Below, piece by piece: positions 1-5,981 of a DNA stretch of 19,962 bases. Made by a program: the position numbers and the translations under genes. The stretch lies in contig JABEUO010000035.1 in the NCBI GenBank assembly GCA_013044415.1, forward strand, positions 1 through 19,962, written 5' to 3'. How positions within the stretch are numbered: the first letter of the stretch is position 1; the number at the start of each line of letters is the position of its first letter. The DNA comes from Acidimicrobiaceae bacterium. Its GTDB lineage: Bacteria > Actinomycetota > Acidimicrobiia > Acidimicrobiales > Acidimicrobiaceae. The notes below the pieces were generated by a model. That model saw only the letters and a program-made list of their open reading frames with translations. It made no database searches and had not been told where the DNA came from.

Positions 1-359
1 CTGACCAGCAGACCATCCTGGCGTTCAAGCAAGCTGCCCCTCCTCGTTCACATGCGAGACTACCCGCCCGCAGCCTGGCTTCAATGTCCGGCAATAGTCG
101 ACTTGCGCCCACGTTATCAAGTGACACTTATCCCGCCACATTCAGCGCCTTCGGATCGATTCGCTCACTTTTACAGCATGATACCTTGCCACAAGTACCC
201 CAGAGGTTAGGCCAAATAACACCAAGAGTGGTTGAAATGGAAAACAGGTCGCACTAAGGTGGAGATGAGAGCCGCAATTCCGACTTAATCGGCACCTACA
301 GCGGTATTTTAGTTGCGATTTTCTGATAATATTTGAACACGATCGTTGGAGTCCACAGT
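1..359. other. Unassigned left edge, no supported gene
   Basis: No gene is supported in these 359 bases. Two plus-strand frames stay open from the left edge: one from base 1 to a TAG at about 211, the other from base 3 to a TAA at about 251. Neither translation resembles a family I know, and the codon choice does not favour either. One could still be the 3' end of a gene that begins outside the window. A short CCGA/TCGG hairpin lies near 280-292. The stretch must also hold the promoter of the TetR gene that follows, but I see no convincing -35/-10 pair. Confidence 0.4.
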
Positions 360-956
360 TTGGCAAGAACACCCGACCTAGCTCACAAGCACGACCTGCT
401 CGACGAGGTTACCGAATACGTCAGAAAAAATGGCATCTCTGACTTGAGCCTCCGGCCCTTGGCGCGAGCGGTCGGTACTAGTCCAAGAAACCTCCTCTAC
501 CACTTTGGCTCGTCTGCCGAAATGATCAGGGCTATAGTCGAGAACTCACTTAAAATCGACCACGACAACTTTGATGCCGTCCTCGAGTCTTTGAATGCCG
601 AGACACCAACGGAGGTATTGCTCGGTGTTTGGAAGTACTTAAATGCAAACAAGACCGCAATGCGCCTCTACATTGACCTTGGGTCCCTCGGACAGCAGGC
701 GCTAAATGAGCTCGAATATCTGACCCGGGAACTCTCGAACCCTTGGCGGACCGCCATCGCCAACAGCCTAATAAGGGCCAAGATGAGGGCCGAAGACGCA
801 TACGATTTCGCCGAACTTTCCGTAGTCACCCTCTGGGGTGCGTTGGTCGCCTTTGGGCCGGGCCCGGACAACAAGGACCCTGATCCAACGCCGGTAATAA
901 TCCGGCTCATTTCAATCGCCGAAAATACCGTTGCGTCCTACAACAAAATCAGCTAG
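360..956 (+). CDS. TetR-family transcriptional regulator
   Basis: This is a DNA-binding repressor-type protein of 198 residues, the usual TetR size. A helix-turn-helix lies at about residues 30-50 (SLRPLARAVGTSPRNLLYHF), with the family's YHF signature at its end. The remainder is an alpha-helical ligand-binding and dimerisation domain, whose ligand cannot be predicted. The frame is open from a TTG at 333, but I chose the TTG at 360. It gives MARTPDLAHKHDLL and has a GGAG at 348-351, 8 bases upstream, whereas the earlier TTG has no such site. The gene converges with the transporter gene on the other strand and the two overlap by 8 bp at their stops, so they may affect each other's 3' ends. 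Nothing links it functionally to the transporter. The family call is firm; the target is unknown. Confidence 0.85.
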   Translation: MARTPDLAHKHDLLDEVTEYVRKNGISDLSLRPLARAVGTSPRNLLYHFGSSAEMIRAIVENSLKIDHDNFDAVLESLNAETPTEVLLGVWKYLNANKTAMRLYIDLGSLGQQALNELEYLTRELSNPWRTAIANSLIRAKMRAEDAYDFAELSVVTLWGALVAFGPGPDNKDPDPTPVIIRLISIAENTVASYNKIS

Positions 957-2913
957 TTAACGGGATTAGGTCGGTTACCTTGCACCAAAGAGAACAGGTC
1001 ATCCCGACGGTGTAGTCGAACTCGCCCCTATGTTCTACTACCACTCGTTGGTTTTCGGTGGATCCGTCCGTCTCTCTAAAGAGCACCAACCGTTGATAAT
1101 CTCCCATATCAGACGCCAAAGCAACCCTAAAGGCGCCGCTGAGCCGGAGCCACTTTGCAAGTGGATCAAAATCGGCAGCTACGTCAGGTGCCGTCAAGAT
1201 GGTAACGTTCGACCGGAATGCCAGCTTATTGCAAGGCTTAGAGGGTAAGCCATCAAAAACCGGGCGCCACTCGGGCTCGCAATCAATAATATTCTGGTAG
1301 CCAACCAGGCTTGCGACGAGTGAATTCACCGGGGCCCTAATTACCTCGCCACTCGACCCAAACTGTGCCGACGAACCATCGGAAACTACTACGATCGAAT
1401 CGCCCAATATCGCCGCCTCAGATATATCGTGGGTCACCAGAATCGAGGCGATATTGAATTGCATCAAAAGTTCGCTCAGCGCAAGTTGGTATCCGCTTCG
1501 CCGGGGAGCATCGAGAGCAGAGAACGGCTCATCGAGCAGTATCAACTTAGGAAACTGCAAGATGCCGCTAGCGATCGATGCCCGCTGTCTCTGGCCCCCA
1601 GAGAGAGTCTTGGCCGGACTTTCAAGCACTTCGTCAAGGTCAAAAACTTCGACTAATCGATCGAAGAGACTGGAATCCGCCCCCGATCTCATCTGGGCTA
1701 TTTCAAGGTGTTCCCGGACGTTTAGATGAGGGAAAAGGGCTCCAAACTGAGGAACTAACACTATCTCGGACCCGGGGATCTCGAGCCAATCTCCTCTTTT
1801 AGTACTCCAAAGGACACGACCTTTGCCCTGCACCCCATATAGCTCCCAAGCGCCGACGATACCCGCCAGAAGAGCCGACTTCCCTGCCCCCGAGTAGCCG
1901 AGGACGGAGGTCCTAAATCCAGAGGTGAAGGCGAGGTCGAGGTCAAACTGACTGAGACGACACGCCACCTCGACCTTCAGGAGTTCCACGGTCCCCCTAT
2001 CAATATCGGATCGGGATATCATCGCATGCCCCTTCTTGACCGAGCGTTTGATCGAGGTAAAGGCCAATTTTCTCGGGTAAGGAATAGCGCTAAGTCCAAT
2101 GGCCCCTACCAGCGTCACCAGCACGGTGACCTCGACGACCGAGAGTGTGGAGGCAAGTCCGCCGCCGTCGAAATTGACAAAAGCCAGTATCGGCAGGGAG
2201 TAAGGGTGAAATGCGACTAGGACGGTTGCCCCGAACTCTCCCATCGCCCTCAGCCAGCCAAGGAGGACCGAGGTCCTAACTCCGGACCAAGCGGACGGCA
2301 GGCCAACGAAGACAAAGTTCTCGACTTCACTCAATCCGATATTCCTTCCCGCCCAGTGGAGATACGGATCGAGCTGTAAAAAGGCACCCCTTGATCCCTC
2401 TATGACAAATGGCGCCGCCACAAAAGTCTGCGCTCCGCACACACCAAGTAAGGTATCTACGAAGTGCCCGGCGAATACCTTCCCGAAGAGCGCATAGGGA
2501 CCGAAGGTCAAAAGGAGTATCACTCCGGCCACCATCGGGGGAAGGCCCATTGGTAGCCTGAGGAGTACAGTAAGAATTCGGGACCAGGGGCTCTTCGACC
2601 TCGCCAGTAGATAGCCCAACGGAACACCAATGAGTAGCGATACTCCCACTGCGAATATCGACGCAGCCAGGGAGACCCAGGTCGCTTCGCCGACTTGAGA
2701 AAAGCTACTCGGATGGGAGATATTTTTAAGTCCGTAGTAGGCAAGTACCGCTATCGGCAGTACTAAAAAAAGGGCGAGGGCGAGGGCGAGGGCTGAGAAC
2801 AGGCCCCTGAAGCCGACTGATTTGACTCCGTACAATCCCCCAGTTTTCTTCGTCGCTATTTTTCCCTCACAGTACGCTTGAAATGGCCTTTGGTACATTC
2901 GCCGAGTTTCCAA
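949..2913 (-). CDS. Fused ABC permease-ATPase, molybdate/tungstate-type uptake
   Basis: This 654-residue protein joins two subunits that are normally separate (ModB-like and ModC-like). Residues about 38-285 form the membrane permease: several hydrophobic helices and an EAA-type coupling loop near 188-226 (AGRNIGL...LP, then GEFGA). Residues about 300-520 form the ATPase: Walker A GYSGAGKS (339-346), Q-loop VPQF (387-390), signature LSGGQ (437-441), Walker B LILLDEP (457-463) and switch His495. The last 130 residues are a poorly conserved accessory domain, possibly TOBE/MOP-like. The open frame starts at a TTG (2913); the ATG at 2898 (Met6) is an alternative. Both overlap the end of the binding-protein gene, by 47 or 32 bp, implying coupled translation. 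Met298 also has a good ribosome site, so a free ATPase of 357 residues may be made too. Transporter type is firm; the substrate is inferred from the neighbouring binding protein and regulator. Confidence 0.87.
   Translation of the reverse strand: METRRMYQRPFQAYCEGKIATKKTGGLYGVKSVGFRGLFSALALALALFLVLPIAVLAYYGLKNISHPSSFSQVGEATWVSLAASIFAVGVSLLIGVPLGYLLARSKSPWSRILTVLLRLPMGLPPMVAGVILLLTFGPYALFGKVFAGHFVDTLLGVCGAQTFVAAPFVIEGSRGAFLQLDPYLHWAGRNIGLSEVENFVFVGLPSAWSGVRTSVLLGWLRAMGEFGATVLVAFHPYSLPILAFVNFDGGGLASTLSVVEVTVLVTLVGAIGLSAIPYPRKLAFTSIKRSVKKGHAMISRSDIDRGTVELLKVEVACRLSQFDLDLAFTSGFRTSVLGYSGAGKSALLAGIVGAWELYGVQGKGRVLWSTKRGDWLEIPGSEIVLVPQFGALFPHLNVREHLEIAQMRSGADSSLFDRLVEVFDLDEVLESPAKTLSGGQRQRASIASGILQFPKLILLDEPFSALDAPRRSGYQLALSELLMQFNIASILVTHDISEAAILGDSIVVVSDGSSAQFGSSGEVIRAPVNSLVASLVGYQNIIDCEPEWRPVFDGLPSKPCNKLAFRSNVTILTAPDVAADFDPLAKWLRLSGAFRVALASDMGDYQRLVLFRETDGSTENQRVVVEHRGEFDYTVGMTCSLWCKVTDLIPLTS
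2022..2034 (-). promoter_or_regulatory. Internal ribosome binding site and ATG at the domain junction
   Basis: On the minus strand AAGGGG (2034-2029) precedes an in-frame ATG (2022-2020) by 6 bases. The ATG is Met298 of the fused transporter, exactly where the ATPase domain begins. This is a better start signal than either candidate for the full-length protein, and it may be a relic of, or a working start for, a separate ATPase. Confidence 0.5.
2771..2794 (-). repeat. 6-bp tandem repeat, four units, in coding sequence
   Basis: AGGGCG is repeated on the plus strand (AGGGCG three times, then AGGGCT). On the coding strand it encodes the alternating Ala-Leu run (about residues 41-48) in the first membrane helix of the transporter. 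Gain or loss of a unit would change helix length by two residues without a frameshift. Confidence 0.8.
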
Positions 2914-3817
2914 CTACCGACGGAGCCTCGATGTGCAGACCCAAACCCTTCATCAGGGTCTGACCCTTTGTAGAATACAGAAACTTAACGAATGCCTCAG
3001 CCGCCTTCAGGTGCGGGGCACCGTTGACAATCGTTATTGTGAAGCTAGCGCCCAGATTAAGGCCGGTCTTGACGGTCGGGATCTTTGCCAGGGCCGCTTC
3101 GTTTGAGAAAAAGAAACCGGCGTCTAACTGCCCGGTAAGAAGCCGAGCGACTAGGGTCTCCTCGGGAAAGACCTGCGAGGGATTCTCGGCGGTTCCTAGA
3201 ACCTCAGAAACCAAGCTCGGTTGGTGCAGTACCGCCGCCTCCTGTTGGACTAGCTTGATTGTCAAAGCCCCCTTGGGATCTATCGCTGGGTCCGTCCTGC
3301 CGAGCTTGAAGCCGGGTTCAGCCAGCACCTTATACCATGGCTGGGTTCGCAAGGCGGAGGCGAACTTAGACAATGGGCTATAGCCGATAACCAAAGGCGC
3401 GGTAGCTAAAGGAGAGTACCAGCTAACAAAGTTTCCATTCGAAGCTCCCTCGAGTGAGGAGTTCACGCTAGGCACCGCCGAAATAAAAACGTCAGGCTTG
3501 ACGAGTTTAGCTTTGATCTCATTAGCGAGTCCGATCGAACCCCCCGGTGTCCCATTTAGCGTATACCCGGTTGCAGTAATAAATGCTGGACCGATCACGT
3601 TCTCCATCGCCCCGACTAAGGATCCTGCGTAAAGGAGAGTCAGGGGGCCAGATCCCTTGGATTGAAGCGAAGTAGAGGGTAGCGAAGTAGAGGGTAGCGA
3701 AGTCGAAGCCGGCGCACCTGAACTGGCGCAAGCCGAGAGCAAAAGGGGCGTGGATCCGACTAGTGCTAAGCTCCCAAGGAGGCCCATCCGCCCTTTGGAG
3801 GCTGCAGAGGAAGACAA
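2867..3817 (-). CDS. Substrate-binding lipoprotein, molybdate/tungstate (ModA/WtpA) type
   Basis: This is the extracellular receptor of the ABC importer, 316 residues. A lipoprotein signal peptide ends in the lipobox LLSAC, with Cys30 as the lipid-anchored residue. It is followed by a low-complexity linker of STSLP repeats (about 38-52). The binding domain starts at LTLLYAGSL (59-67) and carries GRTDPAIDPKG (173-183), a motif typical of the WtpA-like branch of molybdate/tungstate binding proteins. The start is a TTG with AAAGG about 10 bases upstream. Starting at the internal ATG (Met11) would remove the positively charged n-region (Lys8, Arg10) that the signal peptide needs. It lies between the regulator gene and the fused permease-ATPase, overlapping the latter. 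The choice among molybdate, tungstate and another oxyanion cannot be made from sequence alone. Confidence 0.87.
   Translation of the reverse strand: MSSSAASKGRMGLLGSLALVGSTPLLLSACASSGAPASTSLPSTSLPSTSLQSKGSGPLTLLYAGSLVGAMENVIGPAFITATGYTLNGTPGGSIGLANEIKAKLVKPDVFISAVPSVNSSLEGASNGNFVSWYSPLATAPLVIGYSPLSKFASALRTQPWYKVLAEPGFKLGRTDPAIDPKGALTIKLVQQEAAVLHQPSLVSEVLGTAENPSQVFPEETLVARLLTGQLDAGFFFSNEAALAKIPTVKTGLNLGASFTITIVNGAPHLKAAEAFVKFLYSTKGQTLMKGLGLHIEAPSVVGNSANVPKAISSVL
3666..3704 (-). repeat. 15-bp tandem repeat in the lipoprotein linker
   Basis: AGCGAAGTAGAGGGT on the plus strand occurs twice perfectly (3666-3680, 3681-3695) and then partly (3696-3704). The coding strand reads it as the pentapeptide STSLP. 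The array sits just after the lipid-anchored Cys, so a change of copy number would only lengthen or shorten the tether between membrane and binding domain. Confidence 0.85.
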
Positions 3818-3830
3818 TCTATTAGACCTT

Positions 3831-3894
3831 TCTAGTTTTCTTTCTTTCTAGCTTTCTTTCTTGCCAGTTTTCTTTCTTGCCAGTTTTCTTTTTT
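3831..3894 (-). repeat. 16-bp tandem repeat, four units, in mRNA leader/spacer
   Basis: Four consecutive 16-bp units occupy 3831-3846, 3847-3862, 3863-3878 and 3879-3894; the third reads GCCAGTTTTCTTTCTT on plus. A partial fifth (GCCA) follows. Transcribed from the minus strand they give a purine-rich run, (GGCAAGAAAGAAAACT)n, ending just before the ribosome site of the lipoprotein gene. The spacer from the regulator stop to that gene is 124 bp, so the array fills half of it. Function unknown; an unstructured, ribosome-accessible leader or a protein-binding array is possible. Confidence 0.85.
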
Positions 3895-3941
3895 GCCAAA
3901 CGATCGAGGTGGTACCTATTTTGGCCATAAACCATCGTTTG

Positions 3942-5012
3942 TTATCCGATTGGCTGATAGCCAGACATAGCTTCGAGCTCCCTATTGAACTCTCGTGACT
4001 TTGCTTCATTTATCACAACGCTCACTACCTCAGCGGGGACGTTGTCCTCATCCCAGTAGAGGTGGGATCGCTGGGTAATTCCGTCCACCACATCCAAGCC
4101 ACCGTCCCTAGCTATGCACTCGACTGCGAGTGCATAATCGGCGTCCCCCACGGCTACATAATCAACGGCACCATAATGATCAGAAAAAGTATTGGGGGTT
4201 CGATTGATCGATTCACGCGCTAGTTTGAGCCCAGCCAGCTCTAGCTCGAGCGTCTCGGAAGTCCCAGAACCCTCCGGACGCGCCGCCCAGAGCGCCCCCT
4301 TATCGATAGCGTCGGCAAGCGAGGAGATTCCGAGTGGGTTCTTATCCCGGACCGCTATCGCTAAAGTCCAATCACAAAGCTCGATAGCAGAAAACCTGGT
4401 GTCGGTGGCCACTTGCCCCACAACACCGTGATGGAGTGCGAAATGGGTGACTCCAGCTGCGAGTTCCGCCTCGGCCGTAGAATTCTGGGCCGTTATCCAT
4501 CGGTAGCGACGGGTTGGGTCCTTTATGTTCAACCAGTCGGCGAGGACTCCGAGGCTCGGATCACAACCGGATAGAAATACCGAAACAGATCTCGGTGAAT
4601 TCCAGACAAAGTTGCCATCGATATACCGTCCATCAGAAGCTCCCGCGGGTCCACCGTCTCGCCTGGAGGAGAGTCGGCGTGCCACCAAGCGCGATCCGAC
4701 CTCGCCAACGGCAACCCTAGAATTTCGAAATCGTCCAAGGTCAAAAAGGGCTTCGGGGAGCGAATCTCCCAGTGGGAAAAGGTCTTCGACGGCCATGGCC
4801 AAAGACCTGGCTATACAGAGGGCGACCTCAACCGAAGGCGAAGACGCACCGGTCTCTATCGCAGAAAGCGACTGCCGAGAAATCCCAATCCTCTTTGCCA
4901 AGCTACCCTGCGACATCCCAAGCTGGCCTCGACGCATGGCGACTAGAGGTACTCGCCTTAAGCCTTTAGCTAGAGTGGAGCCTTCCTTGGGGTCGTCACC
5001 TTTTTCAACCAT
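3942..5012 (-). CDS. XRE-type regulator with molybdate-binding-like (PBP) domain
   Basis: This 356-residue one-component transcription factor has an XRE helix-turn-helix at about residues 24-80 (MSQGSLAKRIGISRQSLSAIE, with core helices about 33-58). A periplasmic-binding-protein-like domain of the COG1910/PBP_like type follows from about 143 to 350. In that family the second domain resembles ModA-type receptors but acts in the cytoplasm, presumably as the sensor. The gene is the first of three on the minus strand, 124 bp before the binding lipoprotein and the fused transporter, so it most likely senses the imported oxyanion and controls the operon. The ATG at 5012 has no Shine-Dalgarno sequence upstream. 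A -10-like TACTAT lies only 9 bases before it, so the transcript is probably leaderless. Family call firm; ligand inferred from neighbours. Confidence 0.87.
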   Translation of the reverse strand: MVEKGDDPKEGSTLAKGLRRVPLVAMRRGQLGMSQGSLAKRIGISRQSLSAIETGASSPSVEVALCIARSLAMAVEDLFPLGDSLPEALFDLGRFRNSRVAVGEVGSRLVARRLSSRRDGGPAGASDGRYIDGNFVWNSPRSVSVFLSGCDPSLGVLADWLNIKDPTRRYRWITAQNSTAEAELAAGVTHFALHHGVVGQVATDTRFSAIELCDWTLAIAVRDKNPLGISSLADAIDKGALWAARPEGSGTSETLELELAGLKLARESINRTPNTFSDHYGAVDYVAVGDADYALAVECIARDGGLDVVDGITQRSHLYWDEDNVPAEVVSVVINEAKSREFNRELEAMSGYQPIG

Positions 5013-5021
5013 AGAGAAAAG

Positions 5022-5050
5022 ATAGTATCCCTGCCGTCTTTACCTGTCGT
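5022..5050 (-). promoter_or_regulatory. Candidate promoter for a leaderless regulator mRNA
   Basis: On the minus strand ACGACA (5050-5045) and TACTAT (5027-5022) are separated by 17 bp, each matching 4 of 6 consensus bases. Transcription starting 6-8 bases after the -10 would begin within a few bases of the ATG at 5012, which fits the lack of a ribosome binding site there. The -35 hexamer is itself one copy of the 20-bp-spaced repeat. Confidence 0.45.
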
Positions 5051-5090
5051 GTTTGCCTGTCAATTGTCGTGTTTGCCTGTGATTTGTCGT
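5031..5090 (-). promoter_or_regulatory. 20-bp-periodic operator-like repeat
   Basis: TGTCGT (plus strand) recurs at 5045-5050, 5065-5070 and 5085-5090, exactly 20 bp apart, and GTTTGCCTGT at 5051-5060 and 5071-5080. The middle two 20-bp units are near identical; the unit at 5031-5050 is degenerate. The spacing is close to two helical turns, so bound proteins would sit on one face of the DNA. The array covers the -35 region and upstream of the regulator gene, which suggests autoregulation by the XRE/PBP protein. Confidence 0.6.
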
Positions 5091-5115
5091 CTTTTTGGCA
5101 GCTATCCGACAGGCC

Positions 5116-5152
5116 AAAAAAATAGCTGCAGGCGCAACCTTACCTGCAGCTA
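5116..5152 (-). terminator. Rho-independent terminator after the dnaE-downstream gene
   Basis: A perfect 10-bp stem, TAGCTGCAGG (5123-5132) with CCTGCAGCTA (5143-5152), has a 10-base loop. Read on the minus strand it is followed by seven T residues (5122-5116). It lies about 60 bases past the stop of the minus-strand gene ending at 5213 and closes that transcript. It also separates it from the regulator promoter. Confidence 0.85.
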
Positions 5153-5212
5153 AAAAGCCTCCACTAACCTCGCCAAGACGAAGTCCTTAAGGGATATTTA
5201 CTTGATGGTTAT

Positions 5213-5893
5213 CTAAAAGTCCTCAGGTGGGAGTGAACCATCTGCAAGTTGTTCCGCCATCGCCCAACCAAAGACTACGAGACTATCGAACTTTGACCTG
5301 TCGACCCCTGCGAAGAGTGGAGCTAGGTCGCCTTGTGGACCGAGGTTGAGGTCCCCATAGGCAAAAAGCCCCGTCACCTCCCCGCCAGAAGAGACGACCG
5401 AAGTCCTATCGTCAAGCTTTGACTCGACTCCAAACTTCTTTGCCAGACGTCTCGCCCAGGCACGCTCCTCGCCGCTTGGCTTATGATCTAGTCTAGGAAC
5501 GATGTCCTCCAGACCATCAAATACGTGATACCCGAGATAGGACGGTACCCTCACTCCAACCAGTACATCTTCGTCAGGGAAGGCCAAAAGGGCCTTTCGG
5601 TACTGCTCCGCAAGGATCTCATTCAACAACATCCTCTCGTCCGGACCCTCTTGAGTAGCTCCTATCCCAATCAGGATACAAGGTGTTCCGCCAATGCGCT
5701 CAAGGGTGTATAGGGCAAATCCAACGACCTGTCCATCCCTCCGGACCTCGGTGCACAGCACCCACTCGTCGCGCTGTTTGGATAAGAATCCAAGATCGAA
5801 TCCCGTACCCCTGGCTATCGCGAAATCAGCAATATCGGCTAATTCAGCGTCACCAATCGAGCTACAGTCCTTTGTGGAAACTTCCATGGGCAT
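5213..5893 (-). CDS. Conserved-looking protein of unknown function downstream of dnaE
   Basis: I do not recognise this 226-residue protein. It is acidic and soluble, with no signal peptide or membrane helix. Residues about 45-80 (EVRRDGQVVGFALYTLERIGG...ILIGIGA) alternate hydrophobic strands in a way reminiscent of the GNAT acetyltransferase fold. However, the acetyl-CoA loop motif (R/Q-x-x-G-x-G/A) is not visible, so no function is given. The frame extends to a TTG at 5923, but I chose the ATG at 5893, which has AAGGAG (5909-5904) about 10 bases upstream. It starts 88 bases after the dnaE stop on the same strand and is followed by a strong terminator, so it is probably cotranscribed with dnaE. 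Confidence 0.7.
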   Translation of the reverse strand: MPMEVSTKDCSSIGDAELADIADFAIARGTGFDLGFLSKQRDEWVLCTEVRRDGQVVGFALYTLERIGGTPCILIGIGATQEGPDERMLLNEILAEQYRKALLAFPDEDVLVGVRVPSYLGYHVFDGLEDIVPRLDHKPSGEERAWARRLAKKFGVESKLDDRTSVVSSGGEVTGLFAYGDLNLGPQGDLAPLFAGVDRSKFDSLVVFGWAMAEQLADGSLPPEDF

Positions 5894-5981
5894 GCTAGGT
5901 GGTCTCCTTCTGCCGGCTCCCAAGTCTTAAATTCTACCCGGAAAAGCTCGCCACCGGGGCCTAATTGACTATCCGCCACCC

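Noticed and set aside
142..372. 76-codon minus-strand frame at the left edge
   Set aside because: Its composition is rich in Cys and Arg without any family motif, and it overlaps the start of the TetR gene.
2022..2913. Reading the transporter as two separate genes
   Set aside because: The frame is continuous without a stop across the junction, so I keep one gene and report the internal start as an observation.
5058..5063. Consensus -35 TTGACA on the minus strand
   Set aside because: It lies 30 bp from the TACTAT -10 and no other -10 follows at the correct distance. It is part of the repeat unit.
5031..5090. CRISPR-like array
   Set aside because: The 20-bp units follow one another directly, with no unique spacers, and there are no cas genes nearby.
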